The notes: a model not told the origin generated them from the letters alone. A DNA stretch of 64,000 nt from Euborellia annulipes (GCA_023213315.1 JAKCPI010012724.1:1-64000), one strand, 5' to 3'. Positions 1-11,666 are shown, numbered from the stretch's first letter. Numbers and translations: made by a program.

Positions 1-118
1 TGTGGACGTTTATATTCCTGTGTGTCCCTCAAGGGTTCACTATGCAGACCTGCTGCAGGCCTGAAAATCTCTCGATCATTTTTAATCATTTTTACTCGGG
101 TACGATTAAATATTTTTA
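1..118 (+). repeat. Dispersed repeat R1 (GTGTGTCCCTCAAGGTTCAC type), partial
   Basis: The segment with the motif TGTGTGTCCCTCAAGG followed by TTCACTATGCAGACCTGC recurs at about 6580-6710 (+), 6440-6560 (-) and 7768-7870 (+). It is cut by the window edge. No coding capacity is visible and the family is not recognised. Confidence 0.6.
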
Positions 119-128
119 AGGGAGACGT

Positions 129-241
129 TTTTTTTTTTTTTTTTTTTTTTTTAACACACTTTTTTCACATTCAAGCAAGCTTTCACACAGTCTTTTCTGG
201 CAACTTAGGCCATATAAGACTTTATTCGATAACCGTTATTA

Positions 242-313
<72 letters not shown>

Positions 314-434
314 AGGTCCAGGCATTCTTATTTAAGCCATTTGGCTTAAATAAAATCATCGGACTGCCTGGAATCGATCCTTGACCCTTGGTATACAAGG
401 CAGGCGCGCTACCAACTACGCCATGCTCGATGGC
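129..434 (-). repeat. SINE-A copy (tRNA-derived), with AT microsatellite expansion
   Basis: Read on the - strand this is a tRNA-like head (near 370-434), the SINE-A hairpin of the AAGCCATTTGG type, the core motif GGCCTAAGTTGCC, and a TG-rich then A-rich tail (T run at 129-152 on +). It matches the other SINE-A copies at 11920-12177 and 42007-42260. An AT dinucleotide array of about 70 bp (241-310) has expanded inside it. Confidence 0.8.
241..310. repeat. (AT)n microsatellite
   Basis: About 35 uninterrupted AT units inside a SINE-A copy. Other SINE-A copies have only a short AT-rich stretch at this site, so the array expanded after insertion. Confidence 0.95.
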
Positions 435-2091
435 GGGAGGTGTTGTAACAAAAGTTGGGAAACCACTGATATAGATGGTAATTCAGGCACTCTCAAAAGT
501 GAAAAACTTAATTAGTTCAATCATTTAGCAATTACCAATATATTAGTAAAATAAAATGATTCACAGGAAGAGAGGATGTCAACCAAAATGAGACCCTCTA
601 TCGAATAAAAATCTCCATTCAGAAGACGTTTCGGTTTTAATTAACCAAGGACTGATCAATACAAATTTAAATATTTTAATAATACAAACTTTAAATGTTG
701 GTCAATTTTTTTTTATTATAATTACAGATGGGTACAGATATGTAAGAAATAATTTCAAAATGAATGAATAATGCGATATTTTTTTTATTTGCAATATTAA
801 TGTTTTGTTAAAAATTAAAATGATAGCTTTATAATATTGCTTTGATTAATATTGAAAAATATAAAGAAACAATGAAATATTTAAGGTAACACAGTTAGGG
901 TTGAATTTTAAATAATGTAACTTTAATAAAAGTTAAACCCTCCTTAATCTTTGATATACCTATTCATCATAAGATTTTTTTTTTTCTAACTAGAGAAAGT
1001 CCTTCCTGTCCGCAATCAAATCTATTTCAAATGTTTTTCTAAAAGAGCAATCATCAGACGAGCATAAAAACTTTCTATTGAGACCGAAAATCATCCCTAG
1101 AGGACTGAGGATGGATTCCTTTTTGACCATCTGTTCTTCTTGATGCCTTGAAAGGTTCCTCCAAATCCATTGATGCTATTGGTACCCGGTTAGGGACAGC
1201 TGCGTTCTTCCAAGGTTACTGCTTCTAATTTATTTTTTATAAGCATTCTGATTTCCTATTATTATTATTACCACCTAAGATTAAAAATAATGATCGATCC
1301 ACGCTGTAAATTATTTACCAGATTTATGATTTAATATTCTATGAAGAATTTTTTCACTAAAAAATTATTTTAATTTATTAATTTTATTCTGTTTATTGAC
1401 TGAAAAGACATATGATAAGCTTATATTAAGCTTGAAATCTAATTACTAATAAATGTTACAGTAGAATCCCGATAATTCGTATGGTCACGGGTCCGACGCG
1501 TCGGTTTGGTAAGAATTTGGTAAGGATCGGAAGTAAAAGATTAAAAAACAGATTATTGCGAAGACTGTAAGATAGCCCAATGGCCACCGGCCAAACGGGC
1601 AAAATAAATAAAAAAAAAAGATTGTAAGAATAAATGTAAGAGATGCTCAAATTCCCTCTCTCCTTTCCTCATTTCGTTTCAGTGAAAAGATTACGAATTA
1701 ACCAGAAAAAACTTGTCTTTCTCACTCGCTCTCCTTCCCTCTCTTGAGAACATTACGAATTAATGAGCTTTTTAAACTGGAAATACGAATTATAAAACGA
1801 TTTAAGTGACCACGAGCATAAAAATAATACAAATTACCGAGGGGTCGGAGACTCATTGTTTTTTTTTTAACCAATGAAGTAAGTGGCTGTTGATTTATGC
1901 ACATTTTTACTTTTTTTTATACAAGTTATCGGGATTTTTTCAGGAGACCTGCAAATTTGTAAGAATTAGCCGGAAATACGAATAATCGGGCTACGAAATA
2001 CAGGGATTTCCCTTCATCGATTAATATAATTTTTTTTAAATATATTTCATTATCTTTTGACAAAATCTTAAATCCTTTAATGTATAATACT
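435..2091. other. Intergenic, no gene seen; diverged pogo-like repeat ends
   Basis: No ORF with coding character. A repeat end starting TACAGTAGAATCCCGATAA lies at about 1459. A partly complementary sequence (AATAATCGGGCTACGAAATA) lies at about 1980-2010. These look like remnants of a Tc1/pogo-type element whose termini resemble TACAGT. The rest is AT-rich without recognised structure. Confidence 0.45.
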
Positions 2092-2099
2092 ATAAAATC

Positions 2100-2340
2100 T
2101 ATAGGTGTAGCCAGGGGGGATTTGGGGGTTCAAACCCCCCCCCTCCATGGGACCCAAGCCATGACTAGATATTTAATACAAATTATATTTCACATAGGGC
2201 AAGAGAAAGTAAAATATAATAATTTACTCTAGCTAAAAAAACAAACCAAAATGATTTATAAATACCCTAAAATAATCTTAAATTTTTGAAAAAAATTTCT
2301 TGATCCCCACCCCCAACAAAAATTTCTGGCTACGCCAATG
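2100..2340. mobile_element. hAT-type MITE (TIR GTAGCCAG class)
   Basis: A 241-bp element whose ends match in inverted orientation (left ATAGGTGTAGCCAG, right complement CATTGGCGTAGCCAG). It is flanked by the 8-bp direct repeat ATAAAATC at 2092-2099 and 2341-2348. An 8-bp duplication is typical of the hAT superfamily. G and C runs lie just inside both ends. It has no coding capacity. Confidence 0.85.
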
Positions 2341-2568
2341 ATAAAATCTATAATAAAAAATTTAATCTAATTGTGATAATTTAGTACACTATCTGGAGAT
2401 TTTACCAATGATAAATATTACTTTGAGAAAATATGAAAAATTCAATAATCTTCAGATGCCAATTGACGAAGTTTCTAGCTATAGGCCTATAACAAAGTCA
2501 AAAATTGCTAAGTACTTTGGCGTTACTACATGAAGTAAAGTATCATTCGAAATAGTCCCAAGCTACTT

Positions 2569-2660
2569 GGTATCCAAATGGGTTAAATAAAATCATCTGA
2601 CTGCCAGGGGTCCGAACCCGCGACCCTCGGTATAGAAGGTACACCAAGCCAGAGGGCGAC
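2569..2660 (-). repeat. SINE-A head fragment
   Basis: The - strand carries the tRNA-like head with a box B-like GGGTTCGGACCCC stretch followed by the CAGTCAGATGATTTTATTTA junction shared with other SINE-A copies. The body and tail are missing. Confidence 0.65.
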
Positions 2661-2984
2661 CGTAAATTTAAAAATACTAATTCAAACAAAACAATTAATA
2701 ATTAAAATTAGTTTGATACATGTGGGTTACTAAAAAGTTATGCTAATTAATTGATTCAAGAATATATTCTTCCTCTGCCAGCATAATTCTTTTGGAAATA
2801 TGAATCTCAAAAGTAAAAATAACATAAAAGCAAATATAAAGTCTTGAATTAAATATGTTTAATTATTAGGATAATATTAACATTATTCAATTTTGAAAAT
2901 TACTATCATAGAAACCTGGACCTGAAGGGATAGCAACCTTGTATAAAGATCGTCCTTAAGAAAATTAAATAATTAATCAAATCT

Positions 2985-3232
2985 TCTTCTTCTTCTTCTC
3001 CTCGCCTTATTCTTGTGATGCAGGGTCGGCGGACCACACTCTTTCGCTCCAACCCTATCATGCGTTTTGCGACCGAAAGAAATAGAACAGGCCTGCCCGT
3101 CGCCTGGTCTGTCGCCTGTTGAAAAAAGAAAGGAAGAGACAGACATAAAAAGAAAAGAAGAACTGCCTGTCCCAGCCCGGGTAGCTCGTGGTCGCCATCC
3201 ACGTACCCACAAAATGTGGGCTCCTGAGCGAA
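2985..3232 (-). mobile_element. Retroposed insert with (GAA)n tail and 17-bp target duplication
   Basis: A 248-bp, locally GC-rich block is bounded by the 17-bp direct repeat AATAATTAATCAAATCT (2968-2984 and 3233-3249). On the - strand it ends in GAGGAGAAGAAGAAGAAG. A short repeated tail and a long duplication point to target-primed reverse transcription of a 5'-truncated non-LTR element or a captured transcript. Short - strand ORFs cross it, but none matches a protein family I recognise. Confidence 0.75.
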
Positions 3233-3249
3233 AATAATTAATCAAATCT

Positions 3250-6200
3250 ATTGCTTTATTGCTAATATCTTTAATTGATTAAAGAATAATATATTGACAG
3301 TGTACACAAGCTTAATAATAGAATTCACAATTCATTACTAATAACATTAAAATTTATATTCATAATAATAATATAAAGCTTCCACAATCGGATAAAAAGA
3401 AAGTATTTAACTTTAATAAGGCCTTTAGAGTTAAAATAAATTTGGAGGATATTTTTAACCACCCATTATAGCGGATCATTTGAGATTATTATTAGTCCGT
3501 TATCTTCTTATCATTATATTTCCCCATCATTTGTGACAGACAGAACCGGTTCTCTTGTAGACATAAGATATACTTAAATAACACTTCTGGAGTATAATTT
3601 TTCCGTGTTTTTTAATGCTTGTTCAATTAAATTAAAATATCTATTAAATTATTTATTTTCTAGCAAATTCGATGTAACTGATTAATTAATTGGAAAGGAA
3701 ATATGTCCTGATTTATACGAGGATCAGCCATAATTATTGAAAATACGAGACATATTTTCAAAGAGATAGAAACAAAAAGCCTCGAATAGACTACTACATA
3801 GTCAGAATTATCAAAGCAACTAAATGGGAAATTTATATTGGTGGCGGGATAAAATTCTGTTGACACCAGGGATTCGTACCCGAGATCTCCAGCTTATTCG
3901 GGGTATTGGTGTGCTTTGCACTTGAACCCTCAAACTCACCATCAAAAAATTACATTCCCATATTTATCTTTTAAAGATGACATTAAAATTTCCCTATCAA
4001 GCGAATTTTTATACAAAAATCTTTCATTTGAAGGTAGCTGAAATTATTAATATTTGGATCTATGTAATAATGCACGTATTTTAATATCTATATTTTTTTA
4101 CGGGTTTAACCACATGGATCTATAATATTTTAAAAATGATATAAGTTAATATAAACTTCACCATTTGAGAAAAGTAGCCAGAGTCGTAAGCCTCTGATGA
4201 AACCTATAGGCTATATACAATTTTGGAAATGACATTCCTCCATTATCATCCTTTAAATTAATTGTTAAATTAGATTACACGTCATTGTCTAATATTGTTG
4301 TATATTTAAAATTTATATAAAAAAAATATCATTGTGTGGTTTTATAAAACCACGATGCAAGTGAAACTTTTTTCGGATCGTAAGCGTTTAACTGAAAATT
4401 TTCAGAAAATTATTCAATTAAGGGTATTAAAATCGCGTTTTTAATTTTAACTTAATAATTGGAAAATGGAAATGATTTTGGGAAATCAAAAGACGGATGT
4501 TAAAAACTGAGAAAAATATTTATTTAGTATTTGAATCATTTTAAATTATTTTAAAAATTATATTTTATCAATTTAAAAATTCAATAATTAAATCTCACAA
4601 TTATTTTTTATAATTCATCATATATATTAAATATCAAATTTCCAATTTTTGTTGAAACAGCTTGTGACGTTGAAACTTGTAGCGTAACGGCCTTTGGCGA
4701 CATGATGATAGAGAAACGAAAAAATTTGTGTCGATCAAAATAAAGTTTCACTTTAAAAAAAATGATATGTTATTTAATATATTGTTATTTGCTTAACATT
4801 TCCACAATAAATTTTGATAAATTTAATCAATAATAGATAGTAATAATAATTTATGTAAATTATAAAATATGTAAATTATAAATTTAATAGACATGTTTGC
4901 ATAATAATTATAATATGTAATTTATATGCTAGTACCTAATTTATAAAAACAAGGAATATTTTTTTTTTTTTTTGTTATTAAAATGTTTGCTGATTTTAAT
5001 CCTAATTTAATAAAAAGATAAGAAGTGAAAATGAAAATTTCTTGCAATATTCATTGCCACGAAAATCTAAAAGAAAAAATAAACAAGAGATAATATGAAA
5101 TTAAATCTTTTTTTAAAGGGAGTTTAATATTTATTTAAGCCATTTTCAAGATTTAAAGTGTTTTTTTTTTTTTTTTTTTTTTTAAGTATCGTATGTTAGA
5201 TGATTAATTTAACTGACATGAATTACTTTTTTAACAATAAAAAAAAAAGATTTAAAACGCAAATGTTGGAATATTTGTAAAATAAATTTGTTTAAAGTTA
5301 GAGGAGTCACAGAGAACAGGTCTGGATGAGTGATGTTTTTAGTTTATTTTTTATTTTTTTTTATTTAAGGTCTTTATCGACATCTGAGGCCATTTAGACC
5401 TTATCTAAATATTTTAATTGATTAGTAGGCAATGAGATAAAAAGTTATTTTAACTATAATAATACCTTTTAAATAAAATAAATAATTTGTTAATATAATT
5501 TGATGGCTTTTAGGTAAAAATGGGGTAGTGGTTTCTCAATGGCTTATGATGTCATAAATATTAATAAAAAAAAGCTTCGAAAAATAACTGCTGTCTTAAT
5601 TCTCAGAAAAATTTGCAAAAACTCCTCGTTATGTCTCAAAGAAGCTTGTTTAGAGAAATAGTAAAAGTGAGGTCCACTACGAGTATTTGCCTTTTTGAGT
5701 AAAAAACCGTAGTAGAAAGTGAGGAGAAACGAGTGGTGGAGCCGTAATAATTTTGCATTGGTGTTTTCAATATAAACATTTATTAAATTAAAAGGGTTAA
5801 AATTTGGGATTTTTTTGTGCTGATTTTATTGATAAGATTGCCTCAAATTCCCGCTTCAACCTGTCTATCCTAATAACATGCCGATGACAATCCAGTATAT
5901 TCGTGAGATGTGCAACTTTTCAAATTTGTTTTGAGGAATAAACGAGTAGTAATGAAAATAAATATATATCAGATACTGGGGAATATGATAATTAAATCCA
6001 TAAAAGCGAGAAAAAATAAATTTTCGGATATAAATGAGGACTAAACGAGTAATTGTGAGGAGTGAAAAAGCATTTAGGAGGAGTCAAATGGCAGATTGAC
6101 CCGGGATAAGTTAAATAGTTCACGTGATCTATTTATTTTATACTACGCGTAATATTCATTGATCTGGTGCACAGTGGAGCACACCGATGACCGACCGGAT

Positions 6201-6326
6201 AGAGTGGATGGAGGTCCCTGGTTTGATTACCGTGGACCTGAGGACTTTTGAAATACCAACAAATAAACATTCTCATAAAAATTATTAAAGAAATTGTTAT
6301 TAAATTTTACTAGCTCAATGGATTCA
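3250..6326. other. Intergenic, AT-rich, no gene seen; tRNA-like SINE head and SINE-B fragment
   Basis: A - strand tRNA-like sequence at about 3855-3945 resembles those at 36063-36140 and 59985-60080 (SINE-C heads). A - strand SINE-B tail fragment lies at about 5352-5440, with the core GGCCTCAGATGTCGATAAAGAC. T-only runs lie at 4961-4974 and 5161-5183. No ORF longer than about 70 codons has coding character. Confidence 0.5.
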
Positions 6327-6440
6327 GAGAGAGAAAGTATTGGTTTCATGTGAAAAATTCTATTCAAGATTTTGATGGATATACACGTTTTGAGGTCCCC
6401 AGAATCCAAAAAAAGTGGTTTTCGCGACATGACTTTCTAG
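6327..6440 (+). repeat. HP family fragment (5' end)
   Basis: Matches the 5' module of full HP copies: GAGAGAAAGTATTGG, then the GATTTTGATGGATATACACG stretch, then GTGGTTTTCGCGACATG. It is followed directly by repeat R1 in inverted orientation. Confidence 0.8.
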
Positions 6441-6710
6441 TAAAAATGAATAAAAATGATCGAGGGATACACACGCCCGCAGCAGGTCTGCATAGTGAAC
6501 CTTGAGGGACACACAGGGATATACGCGTCCACACCAGAGCAACACGGATACACACCAGGGACACACACAGTAGATCGAAAGTGACCAGAAGAAAATGAGT
6601 GTGCCTGGTGTGAACGTGTATATCCCTGTGTGTCGCTCAAGGTTCACTATGCAGACCTGCTGCGGGCTTGTATATACTTCGATTATTTTTAATCATTTTT
6701 ACTCGGGCTG
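6441..6710. repeat. Repeat R1 in inverted arrangement
   Basis: The R1 sequence is present on the - strand (about 6441-6560) and again on the + strand (about 6580-6710), forming a head-to-head pair around a centre near 6570. Short overlapping - strand ORFs here are by-products of the repeat. Confidence 0.6.
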
Positions 6711-6768
6711 TGTGGTTTAATTTAAGACTTGATGGAATTGAGCTAGGAGGTTGAAATTTTATTTTTAA

Positions 6769-7374
6769 GGTGCGCGTCTCGAAAAACGGTTAGAACACTA
6801 TAGACTACCGAGTTACTCGAGTCGGCAAGAGATGGCGTTAGTTTTCCCCATAGGAATACAAGGGAATTTTCCCATTTCATTCTAGAGCTTCCAGCTAATT
6901 AATTATAGGCAAAAAATTAATTATTCTTTAACACAATGATTACTAATTTAATTATCTACAACTTATAGAGCTCCTTTTTTTAAAATATCTTTTATTTAAT
7001 GCGATTAATCTAAAAAAAAAATTTGCTTTCCAACTGAGTTCATATACCCGAATGTCGTGCTGTGGTCTAGTGGTAAGGGCACACTGAGCGCAAATCGGTG
7101 GATCCGTGGTTCGACTCCCGGCGGCACACCCTTATATCTTTTTTCGGGTACATGAAGTAATATCTAATTATATAAATCTCCGTTTCGCGGCTTACCTACG
7201 CGATATATATAATATCTTAAATATTATATATAATTTCTTATTTATAAAAAAAAAAATCAAAAAAAGGCCTTCTATTATTTTAAATAGCTTTAATTAAAAA
7301 AAAAATTTGAGGTCGATAGCTTCAAAATTGTGGCCGCTGGAAACTCCCAAAATTAGCACCCCGAGACGCGCACC
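6769..7374. mobile_element. TTAA-target DNA element (piggyBac-like MITE) holding a tRNA-like sequence
   Basis: A 606-bp element with perfect 13-bp inverted termini GGTGCGCGTCTCG, flanked by TTAA on both sides (6765-6768 and 7375-7378). A TTAA duplication is the mark of piggyBac-type transposition, although the termini do not begin with the usual CCC. It interrupts an HP copy. It encodes no transposase and is AT-rich inside apart from the tRNA-like segment. Confidence 0.75.
7058..7131 (+). tRNA. tRNA-like sequence (pseudogene or captured tRNA)
   Basis: A box A-like TGGTCTAGTGG and a box B-like GGTTCGACTCC lie at tRNA spacing, and the ends GTGC and GCAC can pair. Other stems are imperfect and no anticodon is secure. 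It lies inside the TTAA element, so it is more likely a captured or decayed tRNA than a working gene. Confidence 0.4.
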
Positions 7375-7767
7375 TTAAGTTAGATATCAACCTAGGGCGT
7401 GAAAATAAGCTTTTGATTAAAATCGGCCAAAAAGTACTAGTACTTTACTGATTCACTTTTTTAGTTTTTTTTTTCGATTTTCCCAAAATTCACTCCAACG
7501 ATTTTATAAAAATTCAAAAATCAAGTAAAAAAATATTTTTTATCAAGAACGCCTTTTCTATAGGCAACCACAACAACTCGTCTGAAATAATTTTGCCTCT
7601 TGAAGGCGTTATTTATTTATATCTTCGATAAATGCCTACCTAAATACCTTAATTGAATTTAAGTAGAAACTAATAATAGACCAATCATATAAAATAGTGT
7701 ATATAATAATTCAATAAAAAGTAAAGATTTTTTTCAATTCGAAACTTTACTAAACAAAAATACGATT

Positions 7768-7870
7768 AAATGATCTAAAGTGACCAGAAGAAAAATGTGT
7801 GTTCCTGGTATGGGCGTGTGTATCTCTGTGTGTCCCTCAAGGTTCACTAGGCAGACCTGCTTGCTGCACC
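7768..7870 (+). repeat. Repeat R1, partial copy
   Basis: Shares AGTGACCAGAAGAAAA and the TGTGTGTCCCTCAAGG motif with the copy at 6580-6710. It ends where ordinary AT-rich DNA begins. Confidence 0.6.
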
Positions 7871-8802
7871 TGACCACTTTTATATATCGCTAATGTTTTA
7901 CTTTTTGAATAGATTATATAATATTATAAAAGTTAATAAATTATAATTTAGGCAAAATTAAAAATTGAATGGCAGCTAATGACAAAGAATTTTCTTTTAA
8001 AGTCATTTTAAAAACAATACATCTATTATAATCGTCAAGAGATCTATCTCTTATTTTGTGCTGAGAAATGCCATTTAATCCCGACTAAATAGTTATAATT
8101 AAGGAAATATAAACAAGCTCGTAATGAGAAAATAAATCTCAGAACAAAAACAAAATGGCTTGGTTGAATAAATCTTATGCAAATAGGAATCAAGGGAACA
8201 TAAAAGCGAAGTGCGTAAGCGGCAGTCACCATTTTCATCAGGGGGAGTATAATAGTTACGATTTAATACCATGATTTTCATAAAAGTATTTAAAGAGTGA
8301 TTATTTCGTTAAAACTCATCTTCGTTGCTAACATATGAGTTTGCCATTTAAAGTTATGACCGTTTTAAATTTAAATTTTTTCCGAGCAAAACAACAAACT
8401 TTTTACGACTTTTTGTGAGCGGCTGGTTTACACGAATGTATTTAAATGGGAGAGTAAGTGTGCTACTCAGCCCATTCTATCATGGGTTGATTTACGCCCC
8501 CGGTAGTGTAATTAAAAATTGTCGAAAAAGACCTGTGGTTATCTCTGTCAAATTGCTCGCCCTAACAGTCCACGGGGAGAAGATAATCTAGTTGGTTTTG
8601 TTCGTTTATATTAGGTTTCTGTTGACCTCCAAAAAAAGTATCCACATTGCGTGTATTAGCAGAATAGAGACTGGGGTTTTTTTCCAAAGATCCAAAACGT
8701 CAGATTGGAATTAAAATTTTAATGAATATAAAATAATATTTCTTTACATAATTAACTCGTTATTTCTTCATTACATTTATTTTTAGCTTTGCAGACTGCC
8801 GA
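7871..8802. other. Intergenic, no gene seen
   Basis: AT-rich DNA. Short overlapping - strand ORFs at 8044-8281 have no splice context or domain-like composition. No repeat with recognisable ends was found. Confidence 0.4.
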
Positions 8803-8810
8803 TAACTAAC

Positions 8811-9089
8811 CAAGGGCGGATCCAGAGGTGTTTCTGGGCGGGGGGGGGGGGGTAATCTGGTGTGACTCGTCGCACAGCACACTATTTTTCTATTTTTTTT
8901 TAATTTCGGTAGTTTAAAAGTGCATTCTGTACTTGTTTTCTAGAATATAAATACACATCAAATTTTTAAGTATTAATTTTAAAAATTTTACATTAAAAAT
9001 AAATTTTTTTGCGAAAAAAAGGTATTTTTTCGAATCTCGGGGGGGGGGGGTAATTGTCCCCTTTACCCCCCCCCTTGTATCCGCCCTTG
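8811..9089. mobile_element. hAT-type MITE, CAAGGGCGGAT family, copy 1
   Basis: A 279-bp element with inverted termini CAAGGGCGGAT and ATCCGCCCTTG, flanked by the 8-bp duplication TAACTAAC (8803-8810, 9090-9097). A G run lies just inside each end (about 8840-8852 and 9041-9050). It is the same family as 9175-9447 and 13736-13999. Confidence 0.9.
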
Positions 9090-9174
9090 TAACTAACAAG
9101 GGGATGGTATGGCCTTCGCCTCACCGAATTCATTTGTTTCACAAATTCATTTGTTTTTTAACGACACCTGTATG

Positions 9175-9447
9175 CAAGGGCGGATACAAGGGGGGGGGGG
9201 AGGTAAAGGGGGTACTTCCCCCCCCCCCCCCCGAGATTCGTAAAAATACCTTTTTTCGCAAAAAAATTTATTTTGAATGTAAAATTTTTAAAATTAATAC
9301 TTAAAAATTTGATGTGTATTTATATTCTGGCAAACAATTACAGAATGCGCTTTTAAATTGCCGAAATTAAAAAAAATAGTGTGCTGTGCGACGAGTCACA
9401 CCAGATTACCCCCCCCCCCCCCAGAAACACCTCTGGATCCGCCCTTG
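9175..9447. mobile_element. hAT-type MITE, CAAGGGCGGAT family, copy 2 (opposite orientation)
   Basis: A 273-bp element flanked by the perfect 8-bp duplication CCTGTATG (9167-9174, 9448-9455). It lies 85 bp from copy 1 in reverse orientation and is nearly identical to it, so the pair forms a potential large hairpin. Confidence 0.9.
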
Positions 9448-9459
9448 CCTGTATGACTT

Positions 9460-9914
9460 TGTTTTGATTGTTTTTTCCAAAATTTACAAAAAATGTCTTT
9501 TTCTTCTGTGATTATTTCAAAAACTATTCAGTTTTCGGAAAAATATAAAAGAATAAAAACTTTTAAAATTGAGTATTTTATCATAATATAAGAAAGAAAT
9601 TGAAAATTTCAAAATTTCTGAAAAAACTTATTAGGTAAAGTACTACTTCCAAGTGACGTATTTACTCCAAAAGTTGATAGAAGTCTACAATTTTAGTGTA
9701 AGGAGCATATACCAAATTTCATCGATCTAGCTGCTTTGGTTTTTAAGCAATCGTGTTCACACACACACATACACACAGACACACACGGACCCACAGACAT
9801 AATGCCCAAAATGGTATTTTTGGACTCAGGGTGGTCTAAAACGTGGATAAACATCAAAATCTCGAAGTCGAATTTTTTTACGATTACATACATTCTCTAT
9901 ACGAGAAAGTAAAA
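9460..9914 (-). repeat. HP-related repeat, subfamily B
   Basis: On the - strand the order TTTTTACTTTCTCGTATAG, TCAAAATCTCGAAGTCGAAT (complement), a TG-rich array, then the AAAGCAGCTAGATCGATGAA stretch parallels the HP 5' module but is diverged from it. A second copy lacking the 5' end lies at about 15080-15370. The terminus GAGAAAGTAAAAA is shared with HP. Confidence 0.65.
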
Positions 9915-10638
9915 AATATTGAGAACATTTGGTTAAGCAAAGTCAAGGACTGCTTAACCATGGATAGGCGACCCGCGGAGTGTTGAACTGTCTGTCACAT
10001 GCCGAGAAGTCTTTTAAAATATAAATTTAAAAAAAATATATATACTTTAAAACCCATTACACGAAGAAAAAAATAAATCCCACCTCTTTAATTAATCAAA
10101 AAGTTTAATTAAAATATTTTTCCAATATTAAAATCTTTTTTTTTATTTTTTTTTTTTTTATTTGATGGATATAATAAAAAAATATATTTTTATTTCATTA
10201 ATTGTTTCTGAGAAAATGGATGACGTTACCCATTGGTTGAAATCTGATTCTCTCTCATTATCTTTTCTCTCTTTCTACAAAATAATAAATCATTTTAATC
10301 CAATTTAGAAAATATATAATTTTTTTAATGTATTTCGACAATAACAAATGTATTTTTAATATATAATCAAAGTAATTATTAATATAGGCCTAGGAGGCTA
10401 TATATAAATAATATAATTATTTACATTTATAGGAAGTATTGTTAAAGATGTAAGAAAAAAAAAGTTGTTTTTTAATAATGATTGTAAGAAAAAAAGAAAA
10501 AAAAAAAAAAAAATGCTGTGAAGGTGAAATGACCCTTGTAGTCTAAAACGTAATAAATTAAAAAAAATATATATATATAATTATTTATATTTTTTATTCA
10601 AAATTCAATAAATTTGTGTTAAAAAATGGTCTTTATTA
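9915..10638. other. Intergenic, AT-rich, no gene seen
   Basis: Long A and T runs (10138-10159, 10498-10512). No coding pattern and no bounded repeat apart from the TIR element that begins at 10639. Confidence 0.4.
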
Positions 10639-10789
10639 ACAGGAGAATAGAATAGTAGAGGAGTATCTTGGCGCCAAAATAAATAATACTCCTCTCAGAT
10701 TTTGAACTCCGGGTAGTTTAAAAAATTATTATCATGGGAATTGTATGTATATTTATTTATAATATAAATTATAGTAATCAACTAACTTA

Positions 10790-10995
10790 TTTGTGCTGCA
10801 CTCTTGTGGAAACTTTAAAAATCATAATTCTAAATGTCTCCCCTAGTACAAATCAGCATGATATACTCCTGTATCTGTTCACTAGGGAGACTTGTTTAAT
10901 CATTTCTGATTTGTGCTACCATCTTGTGGAGAATTTAAAAATTATACTTATTCTAAACATCTCCACAAGATGGTAGCACAAATCAGCATGATTAG
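10790..10995. repeat. Tandem and inverted short units (ATTTGTGCTACCATCTTGTG)
   Basis: A unit beginning ATTTGTGCTGCACTCTTGTG is followed by a related unit beginning ATTTGTGCTACCATCTTGTG, which then appears inverted at about 10962-10988 with perfect pairing over some 27 bp. This hairpin sits inside the TA-flanked element. Confidence 0.7.
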
Positions 10996-11010
10996 ACAAT
11001 ATACTTTTTT

Positions 11011-11666
11011 ACTTTCTCTTACCTATGTATATATGTAATATATATATAGAGAGAAAGTATTGGATTCATGTCAAAAATTCGATGTCGAGATTTTGATGGA
11101 TCTTCACGTTTTGAGGTCCCCTGAATCCAAAAAAGTGGTTTTCGCCACATGGTCTGTCTGTCTGTGTGTCTGTCTGTCTGTCTGTGTGTGTTCAATTTTA
11201 AGCATGAAGGAATTGAGCTATGAGGCTGAAATTTTATATTTAAGTTAAACACCCCCCGGGACCGAGAAAATAAGCTTTTAATCAAAATTTGCCAAAGAGT
11301 ACTAGTACTTTACTGATGTACTTTTTCAGTTTTTTTTCGATTTTCTCAAAATTCGCTTTAACGATTTTGATTAAAATTCAAAAATCAATTATTTTTTATA
11401 TGCTCTTTCAAATGTATATTCTGATTTTGCTATCAAAATTGTTTGAAGACCACTTTACTATTGTATTTCATAGGGAAGATAGGAGAAATGGTTGCCATGG
11501 TAACAAAATATAAATATTTTCCCATACTTATAAATTTTACATCTTATTTCAAATGTTACGTACAGTCGGGAACTAAATATATGTCGACACGAAAAATGGC
11601 GCACAGCACACAACTTTCTCTTACCTTCGGTAATCGAAAGTTGTCTACTGTGCTTGTCACACCAGA
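11011..11666 (+). repeat. HP family element, nearly full length
   Basis: Starts with the 5' foldback (ACTTTCTCTTACC paired to GAGAGAAAGT) and carries the TCTG-rich array and the X-box GTTGCCATGGTAAC (11491-11504). It ends with the 3' foldback, which closes CACACCAGA before a T run. See the HP finding. Confidence 0.85.

Larger units (their letters stand above)
6711..7560 (+). repeat. HP family internal segment, split by a TTAA element
   Basis: The two flanks (about 6711-6768 and 7375-7560) join into a continuous HP middle region: the GGTTGAAATTTTATTTTTAA stretch continues as GTTAGATATCAACCTAGGG. The following part carries the HP string AAGTACTAGTACTTTACTGA. The split lies exactly at TTAA. Confidence 0.75.

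Noticed and set aside
22..384. 120-codon + strand ORF
   Set aside because: It runs through a T run and the AT microsatellite of a SINE copy, which gives poly-Phe and Ile-Tyr repeats. It is not a gene.
2906..3245. Overlapping - strand ORFs of 98 and 90 codons
   Set aside because: They lie in the retroposed insert and cross its target duplication. No domain is recognised, and the basic tail is only the translated GAA repeat.
10790..10995. CRISPR-like array from the repeated ATTTGTGCT units
   Set aside because: There are only three units, one of them inverted, with no regular spacers, in eukaryotic DNA.
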